64,000 bases of DNA from a bacterium (lineage in GTDB: Bacteria; Auribacterota; UBA3054): the NCBI GenBank assembly GCA_017557885.1, contig JAFYXV010000007.1, positions 360,645-424,644 of the forward strand. Reading direction: 5' to 3'. The notes under the pieces are model-generated. The model saw nothing but the letters and a program-made list of their open reading frames with translations, was not told the origin of the DNA and did no database searches. The position numbers were made by a program, and so were the translations under genes. Each line of letters begins with the position of its first letter. Position 1 is the stretch's first letter. Shown here one piece after another: positions 48,326 to 56,638 of the stretch.

Positions 48326-48931
48326 ATGGCAGATTTTTTCAACGGACCGCAAAGCAACCGCGGACAGCTTATCAGGGTGATGGGACTCTGGGAAGAAAAA
48401 GACATGAACGGCGTTATGATGCTCACCGGAACTTTGTCCGGGCGCGTTAAGGTCAACGTCGTCTGCAACAATTTCAAAAAAGGCGAAAGGGAGCCGGACT
48501 ATTATCTGACTCTCGTGCAGCTGGAAAGGCAGGACAATCCCGGCGAAGAGAGCCAGGCCCCGAAGGAAGAGCCCCAGCAGAGGAACGGCCTGAGGATCAC
48601 CGGCCTTTGGCGCAACCGCGACCGCAAGGGCAAAGATTACCTTTCCGGCTCGATTCAATCCTTGAGGATCCTTATTTTCAGCAACAACTATCATCAGAAC
48701 AGCAGCGATCCGGACTATATCGTATATGTCTGCCAGAGCGACCGTCAGGGTCAGGGCGGCCAGGCTTCCCAGGGCGGCTTCGGCGGTTCCCAGGGCGGCT
48801 TCGGCGGTTCTCAGAGCGGTTTCGGCGGTTCCCAGGGCGGCTTCGGCGGCTCGGGCCGCAGCGAGAGCCAGAGCGGCGGCTTCGACACTAATCCCGGCGG
48901 CAATAACACCTACGACGATCCTCCCTTCTGA
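48326..48931 (+). CDS. Tandem DUF736-like protein with Gly-rich linker and SSB-like tip
   Basis: A 201-residue protein unlike a normal SSB but built like one. Two related ~50-residue modules (about 15-68, VMGLWEEKDMNGVMMLTGTL ... EPDYYLTLVQL, and 90-139, ITGLWRNRDRKGKDYLSGSI ... DPDYIVYVCQ) resemble DUF736, a small domain found on conjugative elements. Then comes a Gly/Gln/Ser linker with four GGFGGSQ-like repeats and a final tip TYDDPPF, resembling the DDIPF tip by which SSB recruits repair proteins. I infer a nucleic-acid-binding hub. AGGAG precedes the ATG. It is coupled to ybgC by a one-base overlap. Confidence 0.75.
   Translation: MADFFNGPQSNRGQLIRVMGLWEEKDMNGVMMLTGTLSGRVKVNVVCNNFKKGEREPDYYLTLVQLERQDNPGEESQAPKEEPQQRNGLRITGLWRNRDRKGKDYLSGSIQSLRILIFSNNYHQNSSDPDYIVYVCQSDRQGQGGQASQGGFGGSQGGFGGSQSGFGGSQGGFGGSGRSESQSGGFDTNPGGNNTYDDPPF
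48770..48853 (+). repeat. Four 21-base tandem repeats in the Gly-rich linker
   Basis: Units at 48770, 48791, 48812 and 48833, each coding Q-[GS]-G-F-G-G-S, differing at a few bases. Such in-frame repeats can expand or contract by slippage without breaking the frame. Confidence 0.9.
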
Positions 48932-49323
48932 TGAAAGAGTGCACGTTGGAATACCGCGTCCCGTATGCTGACACCGATCAGATGGGCGTGGTCTATTACG
49001 CCAATTATTTCGTTTTCTTCGAGAGAGGCCGCAACGAGCTCATGCGCTCCCTGGGCCTGACTTACAAGGAAATGGAAAGCAGAGGCATCGGGCTTCCCGT
49101 TCTGGAAGCCCATTGCAACTACCACGCGCCGGCCCGCTACGACGATCTTCTGACCGTCAGGGCCTGGGTGGAAGCCTTCGAAGGGCTCAAATTGCGCGTA
49201 AGATGCGAGGTGAAAAGAGGGGAGACCCTGCTGGTGGACGGCTACACCGTCCACGTCTGCCTTGACTACAAACAGTTGAGGCCGGTGAGGCCTCCGGAAT
49301 GGTTCGTTAATCTTTTGGCATAA
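48931..49323 (+). CDS. ybgC: YbgC/4-hydroxybenzoyl-CoA-type acyl-CoA thioesterase
   Basis: Hot-dog-fold thioesterase hydrolysing acyl-CoA esters. The 130-residue product has the family's catalytic opening YADTDQMGVVYYANYFVFFERGR with the conserved Asp (Asp15) and the usual V-x-A-x-C-N-Y-HAPARYDD region. Length fits. The ATG overlaps the previous stop by one base and the epimerase gene starts two bases after its stop. No tol-pal genes, the common neighbours of ybgC in proteobacteria, are present, so its cellular role (phospholipid or acyl-CoA metabolism) is open. Confidence 0.88.
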   Translation: MKECTLEYRVPYADTDQMGVVYYANYFVFFERGRNELMRSLGLTYKEMESRGIGLPVLEAHCNYHAPARYDDLLTVRAWVEAFEGLKLRVRCEVKRGETLLVDGYTVHVCLDYKQLRPVRPPEWFVNLLA

Positions 49324-49325
49324 AA

Positions 49326-50258
49326 ATGGCGACATATCTGGTAACAGGAGGCGCGGGCTTCATCGGCTCGCACCTGGCGGAAGAGCTTGTGAAGCGCGGG
49401 GAAAAAGTCCGCGTGATAGACAATTTTTTCTCCGGCAAAGAGGAGAACATGGCGTCCTTCATAAACGAGATCGAGTTTTATGAAGGAGACATTCGGGACA
49501 AGTCTTTAATGGAGAAAATAACTAAAGGCGCGGACTACGTGCTGCATCACGCCGCCATCGCCTCCGTGCCGCGCTCCGTGGAGAATCCCGAGGAAAGCAC
49601 GGAGGTCAACGTGGGCGGGACTCTGAACGTTTTGAGAAGAGCCGCCGAAAACAAAGTGAAGAGACTGGTCTATGCCGGCTCCTCCTCGGCCTACGGCAAT
49701 TCCAACACGCCGAAAAAGAGCGAGCAAGAGCTGCCGGACCCCATTTCCCCTTATGCCGTTACCAAATTGGCCGGCGAGTACTACTGCCGCTCCTTCGCGG
49801 CCATCTACGGTTTGGAAACGGTCGTCCTCAGATACTTCAACGTTTTCGGGGAACGCCAGGATCCCAATTCCCTTTATTCCGCGGTCATTCCGCTTTTCTG
49901 CTCCGCGGCCAAGGAAAAACGCCGGGCCACTATTTACGGCAACGGAGAGCAGACCAGAGATTTCACCTATGTGAAAAACAACGTGGAGGCGAACCTTCTG
50001 GCCGCCACGATCCCCGGCATCTCGGGGGAAGTCTTCAACATCGCCTGCGGCCAGACCGTGAGCCTTCTGGAGCTTCACGCCGCCATCAACCGCGTGATGG
50101 GGTCTGACCTGAAGCCCATCATGGCGCCGCCAAGGGTAGGGGACGTCATGCACTCCAGCGCGGACATAACGAAAGCCAGAAAGCTTCTGGGCTACGAACC
50201 GAAGTTTTCCTTCGAGGAAGGGCTAATAAAGACCTGCGCTTTCTTCAGCCGGAACTGA
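49326..50258 (+). CDS. NAD-dependent sugar-nucleotide epimerase/dehydratase
   Basis: Extended SDR enzyme, 310 residues, similar to UDP-glucose/UDP-GlcNAc 4-epimerases of the WbpP/TviC kind. NAD-binding GGAGFIGSHL near residue 7-16, catalytic Tyr and Lys in SPYAVTKLAGEYY, with SSSAYG before it, and C-terminal sugar-binding YGNGEQTRDFTYV. It should make a sugar-nucleotide isomer for cell-surface glycans. It is the last gene of a three-gene coupled run and is followed by a strong terminator. The exact substrate needs experiment. Confidence 0.88.
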   Translation: MATYLVTGGAGFIGSHLAEELVKRGEKVRVIDNFFSGKEENMASFINEIEFYEGDIRDKSLMEKITKGADYVLHHAAIASVPRSVENPEESTEVNVGGTLNVLRRAAENKVKRLVYAGSSSAYGNSNTPKKSEQELPDPISPYAVTKLAGEYYCRSFAAIYGLETVVLRYFNVFGERQDPNSLYSAVIPLFCSAAKEKRRATIYGNGEQTRDFTYVKNNVEANLLAATIPGISGEVFNIACGQTVSLLELHAAINRVMGSDLKPIMAPPRVGDVMHSSADITKARKLLGYEPKFSFEEGLIKTCAFFSRN

Positions 50259-50264
50259 AGGAAG

Positions 50265-50294
50265 AAGAGCCGCTTTTCAGCGGCTCTTTTTTTT
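50265..50294 (+). terminator. Intrinsic terminator after the epimerase gene
   Basis: AAGAGCCGCT (50265-50274) and AGCGGCTCTT (50279-50288), ten pairs with loop TTTC, then T's to 50294. Confidence 0.92.
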
Positions 50295-50310
50295 ATCGGC
50301 GGCTGAACTT

Positions 50311-50772
50311 TCACTTCGTCTTGTTTTCATCGCCTGACTCCGATTTGTCGGAATCGTTTTTGTAAGTATCCGGATCGCACAGGGTGTATATGAATACGAA
50401 GGGAGCGGCGGCGACGCAAATTGCGAAAAAAACCAGCCCGTCCACAATGTTGTCTGGCTGGTAATCCCAAAACGAATCGCTTTTTTCTTCCTCGGTTTTT
50501 TCGATTTTCGCCTGAGTTTGCGGCTGCGTTTGCGCAGAGGCGGCCGGCGCTGGCGATGCGGCGGCTGTCAGATTCCTTTGGGGCGCGCTTACTGTCATGT
50601 TTTGGTTTGGCTGCCGCTTCAGTTCCTCCGTTCTGATCCTCTCCTCATCATTGGCCATGTGCCGTTCCAGCGGGCTGGCATAACGGCTTTCCGCACTGTC
50701 GGCGGCCATAAGGGGAGAGACGGCAAACATCAGCAAGCCTAGGAAAAAGACGGTTTGAGATATTTGGGACAT
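50311..50772 (-). CDS. Exported small membrane protein, unknown function
   Basis: A 153-residue protein with a signal peptide (cut after about residue 23, ...SPLMA), a Gln/Ala/Pro/Thr-rich disordered middle (about 50-95), a single membrane helix (LVFFAICVAAAPFVFIYTL, about 113-131) and a charged tail. No family recognised. It lies downstream of the trypsin-like/Sel1 gene on the same strand, with a gap of about 97 bases and no promoter I can point to. It may belong with that envelope system, but nothing proves it. Confidence 0.62.
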   Translation of the reverse strand: MSQISQTVFFLGLLMFAVSPLMAADSAESRYASPLERHMANDEERIRTEELKRQPNQNMTVSAPQRNLTAAASPAPAASAQTQPQTQAKIEKTEEEKSDSFWDYQPDNIVDGLVFFAICVAAAPFVFIYTLCDPDTYKNDSDKSESGDENKTK

Positions 50773-50869
50773 TATATTTATTCCTTTTGCCGGACAAAAT
50801 AATAAAAGGGAAGAATGCCTTCGCCTATTGAGGAAACGGTTTCCAATTCTTGTGCCGAAGAAAGCGCGC

Positions 50870-53356
50870 TTACGGGCACTGCAGCATCATTTTGCGCGCG
50901 TTCTCGTTCTTGCCCTCTTCCCAGGCGTATTGGAAGAGCCTTTTAGCATAGCTGTAATCTCTTTTTACGCCTTTTCCATAATAGTAAAGATTTCCCAGGA
51001 GATAGGCGGAGTTCGGGTCTCCTTTCTGCACCGCTTTGGCATACCATTCGGCGGCTTTTTGATAATCGGCCCTTGGGACGCCCCAGCCGTTTTCGTACAT
51101 GGCGCCCACGGAACCCATGGCGGTTATGTCTTCGCCTTCCCTGGCGGCTTTTTCATACCAGTAAAAAGCGGAATTATAATTCATTGGGACGCCTAAACCG
51201 TTGTAGTAGCACTGGGCGTATCTCACCTGTGCGGAAGCATACCCTGCGTTGGCGGCTTTGGCGATCCAATAGACGCCCTGGGTCAGGTTTCGTTCTGTGC
51301 CCTTGCCGTTAAGGTAACACAATCCGACATTGTACCAGGCTGCTTCGTTGCCTGATTCGGCGGCTTCTTTATAAAACAGGAAAGCTTGGGTATTGTTGCT
51401 CTCGCCGCACTCCCCGTTTTCGTACATAACTCCAAGGTAGTTTTTGGCTTCCGCGCTGCCTTTCTGGGCGGCTTTTAAGAACCAGATGGCCGCTTCCGCC
51501 GGGTTTTTCTGGATCGCATAGTAACCGAATCTGTAAAAATCACCCATGGCCACCATGGCGTCGATGTTTTCCATATCCGCGGCTTGTTTCACAAGTTCAA
51601 TTTCCGTCTGGTTATCTTTGGGCAGGCCTCCCAGTCCATATTTGTAAAGCCGTGACATTTTGTAAATGGCCTCTGGATCTTTCTGCTTTGCGGCTTTCAG
51701 ATACAAAGCAGCGGCGCTTTTGTAATCTTCCTTGCCATAATAAATGTCCCCAAGCTTGACGCAGGAGAGAACATAATCCTGCTCGGCGGATTTGCGGTAA
51801 TAGGAGAAAGCTTTTTCCATATCGGCTGTGACAGCGATGCCGTATTCGTAGCAAAATCCCATGTTCCACTGCCCCTCTGCGTCGTTCTGATCGGCGGCTT
51901 TTTGGAAACATTCCTTGGCCAAAGCGTCGTTTTGCGTGGTGCCCAAGCCGTAGTGGTAGCAGTCGCCAAGCGCGTTCAAAGCCATCGGCTTGCCTTGCTC
52001 AGCCGCTTTTTTATAACACAGAAAAGCTTTTTCCAGATCTTGATCCGTGCCGATTCCGGCGGCGTAGCAATAACCTTCGCAGAACAGCGCGAAATCATAG
52101 CCCATGCCGGCAGCTTCCTTGACCAGACGGAAACCCTCTTCGCTGTTTACCGGAACGCCCAGCCCGTAAAGATAATAAAGGCCGACGCACATTAAGCCGC
52201 CGGGGACTTTGTTGTCAGCGGCTTTCTTGAAGGTCTTGAAATTTTTGGCCATGTCAGCTTCCAGCTCTTTCTGCTGTTCCGTATTGCTGGCTTTTTTCAC
52301 AAGGTCGGCCAGCAGAATCTCGCACCATTTGTTGAGCGCCCAGGTGTCTTTTTGGCTGGCGGTGTAGTAAAGAAGGGCGTAGGCGGTCAGAAGATCGCCG
52401 TCTTCCAAAGCTTTCTCGGCCTCTTTGTCGAGGGCTTTCAGATCAGTTGGATCGATCTTTCCCCAGTCCGTCTTTTCCAGGTCGGCGATCTTCAAATTGT
52501 CGAAGCGGACCGAAAACCTTCTGGTCTCGTTCTCGAATCGGGTGCCCTTGGCCCATTTGTCGCCCTCGCTGCGGCGGGTGAGGCAGGCCGCCACCGCTAT
52601 GACCAGATTTGTTTCTTTAAGGAGGACGGGACCGCCGCTGTTGCCGCTTACGAAGGGTGTGTCGGTCTCAATGTTAAACGAACCTATGCCGAGCATTTTG
52701 CCTTCGCATTTCACTATGACGCCCACTCCTTCGCTGTCGCCGTAGCAGACGACTTCCGGAAGCTTGGTGAGGGAGGTGACGTTTTTGTGATAGGGAAGGG
52801 GATATATATTGAAATCAGGCTTCTCGATCTTTATTAAGGCCAGGTCCCTGTCCTTGGCTGTCAAAACTTCCTGAACTTTCAAGGAATGGCCTTCCAGATC
52901 TTTTATGATAAGCGTCGGTTCTTCATAGACGACGTGGGCGCAGGTTACAATGTAGAGTTCATCATCAATGATGCAAAAGAAACCTGAGCCCGTTCCGGAA
53001 ACGCCGTTGATGGTAACGCAGCTCTTGATGGGATCGACGGCCTCCTGAGGCTCAGCCTCGGCCTGCTCGTCGCCAGGGGTCGTTTCCGCGTTTTCCTCAG
53101 GGGCGTTTTCGACGGTTTCTTCCGCCGCTGCCTCGCTCTGATCGGCGGCGATGTCTGCTGCGGTCTCCGCCGGCTCGGCGCTCTCAACGCTTTCTAGAGC
53201 GGCTGGCTCGCCGGACGTTTCCGCAGCGGCTGGCTTGGAAATATTCTGATTCTGGAGATAAAGCATGACCACCGCTACGGAAAGAGCGGTGATTATGATC
53301 AATAGAAACATGGTCAAATTAGAAACAACGCCTTTGGCTTTTTTGGCAGCGGACAT
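50870..53356 (-). CDS. Membrane-anchored trypsin-like protein with Sel1 repeats (paralogue A)
   Basis: An 828-residue protein: short cytoplasmic N-terminus, one membrane helix (about 14-34), an Ala/Glu/Thr/Ser-rich linker (40-107), a trypsin-like serine protease domain (about 110-270) and twelve or so Sel1/TPR-like repeats (about 330-828), each built on A-x-x-x-[LM]-G-x-[LCM]-Y-x-x-G. The protease triad is intact: His141 in TCAHVV, Asp171 in DRDLALI and Ser240 in GNSGGP. It is divergent from a homologue at 53.6 kb with the same plan. The fold suggests a DegP/Tsp-like envelope protease whose Sel1 array recruits partners; the target is unknown. GGAGG precedes the ATG. Confidence 0.85.
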   Translation of the reverse strand: MSAAKKAKGVVSNLTMFLLIIITALSVAVVMLYLQNQNISKPAAAETSGEPAALESVESAEPAETAADIAADQSEAAAEETVENAPEENAETTPGDEQAEAEPQEAVDPIKSCVTINGVSGTGSGFFCIIDDELYIVTCAHVVYEEPTLIIKDLEGHSLKVQEVLTAKDRDLALIKIEKPDFNIYPLPYHKNVTSLTKLPEVVCYGDSEGVGVIVKCEGKMLGIGSFNIETDTPFVSGNSGGPVLLKETNLVIAVAACLTRRSEGDKWAKGTRFENETRRFSVRFDNLKIADLEKTDWGKIDPTDLKALDKEAEKALEDGDLLTAYALLYYTASQKDTWALNKWCEILLADLVKKASNTEQQKELEADMAKNFKTFKKAADNKVPGGLMCVGLYYLYGLGVPVNSEEGFRLVKEAAGMGYDFALFCEGYCYAAGIGTDQDLEKAFLCYKKAAEQGKPMALNALGDCYHYGLGTTQNDALAKECFQKAADQNDAEGQWNMGFCYEYGIAVTADMEKAFSYYRKSAEQDYVLSCVKLGDIYYGKEDYKSAAALYLKAAKQKDPEAIYKMSRLYKYGLGGLPKDNQTEIELVKQAADMENIDAMVAMGDFYRFGYYAIQKNPAEAAIWFLKAAQKGSAEAKNYLGVMYENGECGESNNTQAFLFYKEAAESGNEAAWYNVGLCYLNGKGTERNLTQGVYWIAKAANAGYASAQVRYAQCYYNGLGVPMNYNSAFYWYEKAAREGEDITAMGSVGAMYENGWGVPRADYQKAAEWYAKAVQKGDPNSAYLLGNLYYYGKGVKRDYSYAKRLFQYAWEEGKNENARKMMLQCP

Positions 53357-53392
53357 AATGATTCCTCCCTGATTTTGATTAAACTATCAAAA

Positions 53393-53421
53393 ATTATAGA
53401 GTATTATCAAGCCCGATTCAA
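53393..53421 (-). promoter_or_regulatory. Promoter of protease/Sel1 paralogue A
   Basis: On the minus strand TTGAAT (53416-53421), 17-base spacer, TATAAT (53393-53398). Leader about 30 bases with GGGAGG before the ATG. Confidence 0.75.
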
Positions 53422-53452
53422 GGGCTAAATGTCGCTATTTTATGACATTAAA

Positions 53453-53467
53453 CCGGCGGATCGCCGG
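53453..53467. promoter_or_regulatory. Perfect palindrome in the divergent protease intergenic region
   Basis: CCGGCG-GAT-CGCCGG, a 15-base inverted repeat between the two divergent promoters (53398 and 53535). It could be an operator controlling both genes, or part of a hairpin. No known regulator site is recognised. Confidence 0.35.
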
Positions 53468-53534
53468 CCGCTGTCAATTTTTTGAGGGATCGGCGGAAGA
53501 GCCGGCTTCGCTTTTATTCCTGACGAATAAATAC

Positions 53535-53540
53535 TATAAT
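53535..53540 (+). promoter_or_regulatory. Probable -10 of protease/Sel1 paralogue B
   Basis: TATAAT at 53535-53540 with only a weak TTTTAT 17 bases before it. The leader has no Shine-Dalgarno. Confidence 0.45.
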
Positions 53541-53581
53541 TACTACCCCTTGTAAAAATATTGCATTAGAACATTAAATAA

Positions 53582-56500
53582 ATGACGGACAACACTAAAA
53601 GATCAGGCGTTCCAATCACCACCGTTATCCTTCTGATGGCGGCGACCGCTCTCAGCGTGGCGGCGATCATGCTTTGGCTGGATAAAAAGGACGTTTTTTC
53701 CGCCGGCTCTTCGGCAAGCGGTCAGAAGCTCGCTCAGGCCGCCGGTGAAACGGCGCAGGCAGCCGACGATCTCTTTGGCGAAGGAAACGCCTCTTTAAAT
53801 ATTCTTGACGAGGCCGAAGATTTCTCGGTTGAAAATACCGGCGACGAAGGCTCCGCCGCCGAAGAATTAATAGTAATCAAATCGATAACCGAGGAAAAAA
53901 AGGAGGAAACTCCTGCCTCTGAAGAGAAGGAGGAAACAGCCGGGGCCGCTTCTGCAGAAAGCGAAAAACCTGATGTTTCGAAAGCCGAGGCGATCGCAAA
54001 GTTCAACCAAGCCGATCCTGCGCAGGCCTGCTGCGCCGTCAAGACTATCGACTCGGATGGGACAGGCTTCGCGACGTCCCGCGACGGGAAGATCTACGTG
54101 TTGACTTGCTGGCATACAGTCAACGATCAGCCAGTGCTGACCATAAAGGACGCCGAGGGAAAGGAATTAAAAGTTAAGAGAGTTTTTGTCGCGAAAGACC
54201 GCGACCTGGCCGCCATCGAGATCGAGGCTTCCGGAAAGGATATAAACTGTCTTCCTTTGCGCGCCGCCTCGAGCGAGCCGGCCGCCGGGCAGGATATCAT
54301 ATGCTGCGTGGATCCCTGCAGGGACGGCTTTGTGGACAAACGCGAAGGAAAGATCAAAGCGCCGGGAGCGGCCAGCATGGAGATCGACGCTTCCTTCCAC
54401 TCCGGCTGCAGCGGAGGACCTGTTGTCCTGAAGGGAACGAATCTCGTCCTGGGCGTGGTTTCTCCTATGAACAGGATCAGCGAGACCGAAAACAGGCTTC
54501 TGAAAGCCTCGCACTTTGAAACCGGACAGAAACGGTATTGCGTCAGGGCTGACAATCTGAATTGGAAGGATCTGACGGAGACCGAATTCGGCCAGATCGG
54601 CGAAAAGGATTTCAGGAGCATTAATAAGGTCGCCGAAAAGGCAATTGACGCGGGCGACCTAAAAAAAGGAGCCGACCTGCTGCTGTATTCGGCGCGAAAC
54701 GGCGATAAGGACGCTCTTGAACTTTGGTGCGACGTCACCTTCAGGATATTGCTGAATCAAAAGAATCAGCCCGTCTTGGATGATTTCTCAGCAGACACTT
54801 TCAGCTTTTTGAAAGAAGCTTACGCCGGAGGATCGCCGGGCGCCGCGCTCGATTTGGGAATTTGCTATCTCTATGGGATTGGAACTGCGAAAGACCCATC
54901 CCTCGGATTCGCGAAGATTGAAGAGGCGGTTAAGAAGGGATGCTTGAAAGCGCTTTATATGGAGGGCTTTTGTCTCTATTGCGGCCTGGGCGTCGCGAAG
55001 AACATGAAAGAGGCGTTCAAGAGTTTTAAAGCCGGCGCCGAGAAAGGCGAAGCGTTTTGCATGAAAGCTCTGGGGTCTTATTACCTGAACGACAATCTGC
55101 CCTCCGAAGCCTTCCCCTGGTATGAAAAAGCCGCAAGGTCAAACGATTCGGAAGCGGTCTTCGCGCTGGGCGTCCTGTACGACCACGGCTATGGAGTTCC
55201 GAAGAATCACGACATTGCCCTTGAGCATTATAAAAGGTCGGCGCAAATGGGTCATGCTCCCGCCCAGTCAAGGCTGGGGAGGATCTACGACGATGATGAA
55301 GATTTTGTTTCCGCCGCCTGCTGGCTTGATCTGGCCGCGCAAAAATTCGACGCCGAGGCCATTGAAAAGCTAGGCAGTTACTATTTGCGCGGGATCGGCG
55401 GGAAGCCGGAAGACGACGATACGGCTTTGCTGTATCTGGCTTTCGCGGCGCAGCTGGGACGAACCGCCGCCATGACGTTCATGGGCAACTTTTATTATGA
55501 TCAGAAAGATTATGACCGCGCTTTCGAATGGTATCGGCAGGCGGCCTCAAAAGAAGATCCCGAAGCGTTCTACAAACTGGGACTGATTTATGAGAACGGG
55601 TACGGCGTTTCTCAAAATTACGACACGTCTTTCAAGTGTTTTAAGATCGCCGCCGACAGGGGGTATGGAGACGCCTGGGTCAATCTTGGCATAGATTATT
55701 TGTTCGGCAGAGGAACGAACAGGGATTATCTTCAGGCGTTCGCCTGGATATCCAAAGCGGCGGAAGCGGATTATCCCGCGGCGCAAACGATACTGGGCGA
55801 CATTTATTGCAACGGCTGGGGCGTTCCGGCAGATCATAGCGCCGCCAAGATCTGGTATAAGAAAGCGGATCAGCTGGGGGAGGCCGAAGCTAAGGCAAAG
55901 CTTGCGCAGCTGGAGCAATTGGAACGCGAGGAGAGGGAAAAAGCGCGGGCGCAGATCAAAGAAGCCGAAAATCAGCGCAAGGAAATTTTGGCGGCGGAAA
56001 AAGAATCGCAAAATCAGCGCAAAGAAACTTTCTTTACCGAAAATCAAACGCAACCGCAATATAAAGAAACCGGATACGTTGAAAAGCAGACTCAGCCGCA
56101 GGTCGGCAATTTTCAGTCCGCGGAGAAGCAGCCGCCCAAGCCGAGCGCTTCGGCCAATGACAGCGGAAAAACCAGGCGGGTCTTGTTCAGGATAAAAGAA
56201 ACCTTTGAAAAACCCGCTCAATCGCAATATCAAAGCCCCTATTCCAAAGACGCCAGCAAAGCCATGCTGGAGCTGGATGTGAAGGGTCCGACGCGCATCC
56301 ATGTGGGGGAACATTTCAATTATGCCATCAGGGTCAAGAATTCCGGTTCCGGCACGGCCAGGAACGTGGTCGTGAAAAACACTCTCCCCATAGGGATCTC
56401 ACTGACTTCCGATCCCGGCACCAAAACCTTTTCCATGAAAGGGGGAGAAATGCCTCCGGGCTGCGTCAAAACTTTCATTTTCGAGGCCAACCCCGATTAC

Positions 56501-56614
56501 GCCGGCATATTCATCGACAACGTCAGCGTCAGCGGAGAAAACGCCCGCATCAAGCACTCTTCCCTTTGCACGAAAGTTATAAACCGCAGGACCAAGTTCT
56601 GGCCTGAACCGTAG
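53582..56614 (+). CDS. Membrane-anchored trypsin-like protein with Sel1 repeats and DUF11-like domain (paralogue B)
   Basis: A 1010-residue relative of the divergent gene: membrane helix (about 11-32), Glu/Ala linker, trypsin-like domain (about 140-300) with His178 in CWHTV, Asp208 in DRDLAAI and Ser277 in GCSGGP, then about eleven Sel1 repeats (380-770). Unlike paralogue A it continues with a Gln/Glu/Lys coiled region (770-870) and a C-terminal immunoglobulin-like DUF11/CARDB-type domain (about 895-1005; GPTRIHVGEHFNYAIRVKNS and ARNVVVKNTLP). The triad is complete, though Cys replaces the usual Asn/Asp before the nucleophile (GCSGGP). The added beta domain probably binds envelope or surface partners. 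Its substrate is unknown. Confidence 0.85.
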   Translation: MTDNTKRSGVPITTVILLMAATALSVAAIMLWLDKKDVFSAGSSASGQKLAQAAGETAQAADDLFGEGNASLNILDEAEDFSVENTGDEGSAAEELIVIKSITEEKKEETPASEEKEETAGAASAESEKPDVSKAEAIAKFNQADPAQACCAVKTIDSDGTGFATSRDGKIYVLTCWHTVNDQPVLTIKDAEGKELKVKRVFVAKDRDLAAIEIEASGKDINCLPLRAASSEPAAGQDIICCVDPCRDGFVDKREGKIKAPGAASMEIDASFHSGCSGGPVVLKGTNLVLGVVSPMNRISETENRLLKASHFETGQKRYCVRADNLNWKDLTETEFGQIGEKDFRSINKVAEKAIDAGDLKKGADLLLYSARNGDKDALELWCDVTFRILLNQKNQPVLDDFSADTFSFLKEAYAGGSPGAALDLGICYLYGIGTAKDPSLGFAKIEEAVKKGCLKALYMEGFCLYCGLGVAKNMKEAFKSFKAGAEKGEAFCMKALGSYYLNDNLPSEAFPWYEKAARSNDSEAVFALGVLYDHGYGVPKNHDIALEHYKRSAQMGHAPAQSRLGRIYDDDEDFVSAACWLDLAAQKFDAEAIEKLGSYYLRGIGGKPEDDDTALLYLAFAAQLGRTAAMTFMGNFYYDQKDYDRAFEWYRQAASKEDPEAFYKLGLIYENGYGVSQNYDTSFKCFKIAADRGYGDAWVNLGIDYLFGRGTNRDYLQAFAWISKAAEADYPAAQTILGDIYCNGWGVPADHSAAKIWYKKADQLGEAEAKAKLAQLEQLEREEREKARAQIKEAENQRKEILAAEKESQNQRKETFFTENQTQPQYKETGYVEKQTQPQVGNFQSAEKQPPKPSASANDSGKTRRVLFRIKETFEKPAQSQYQSPYSKDASKAMLELDVKGPTRIHVGEHFNYAIRVKNSGSGTARNVVVKNTLPIGISLTSDPGTKTFSMKGGEMPPGCVKTFIFEANPDYAGIFIDNVSVSGENARIKHSSLCTKVINRRTKFWPEP

Positions 56615-56638
56615 AGCGAAACTTTTCCGCCGCTCTGA

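Noticed and set aside
48770-48853. CRISPR-like or satellite repeat
   Set aside because: The four 21-base units are adjacent without spacers, lie in frame, and code for the Gly-rich linker of a protein.
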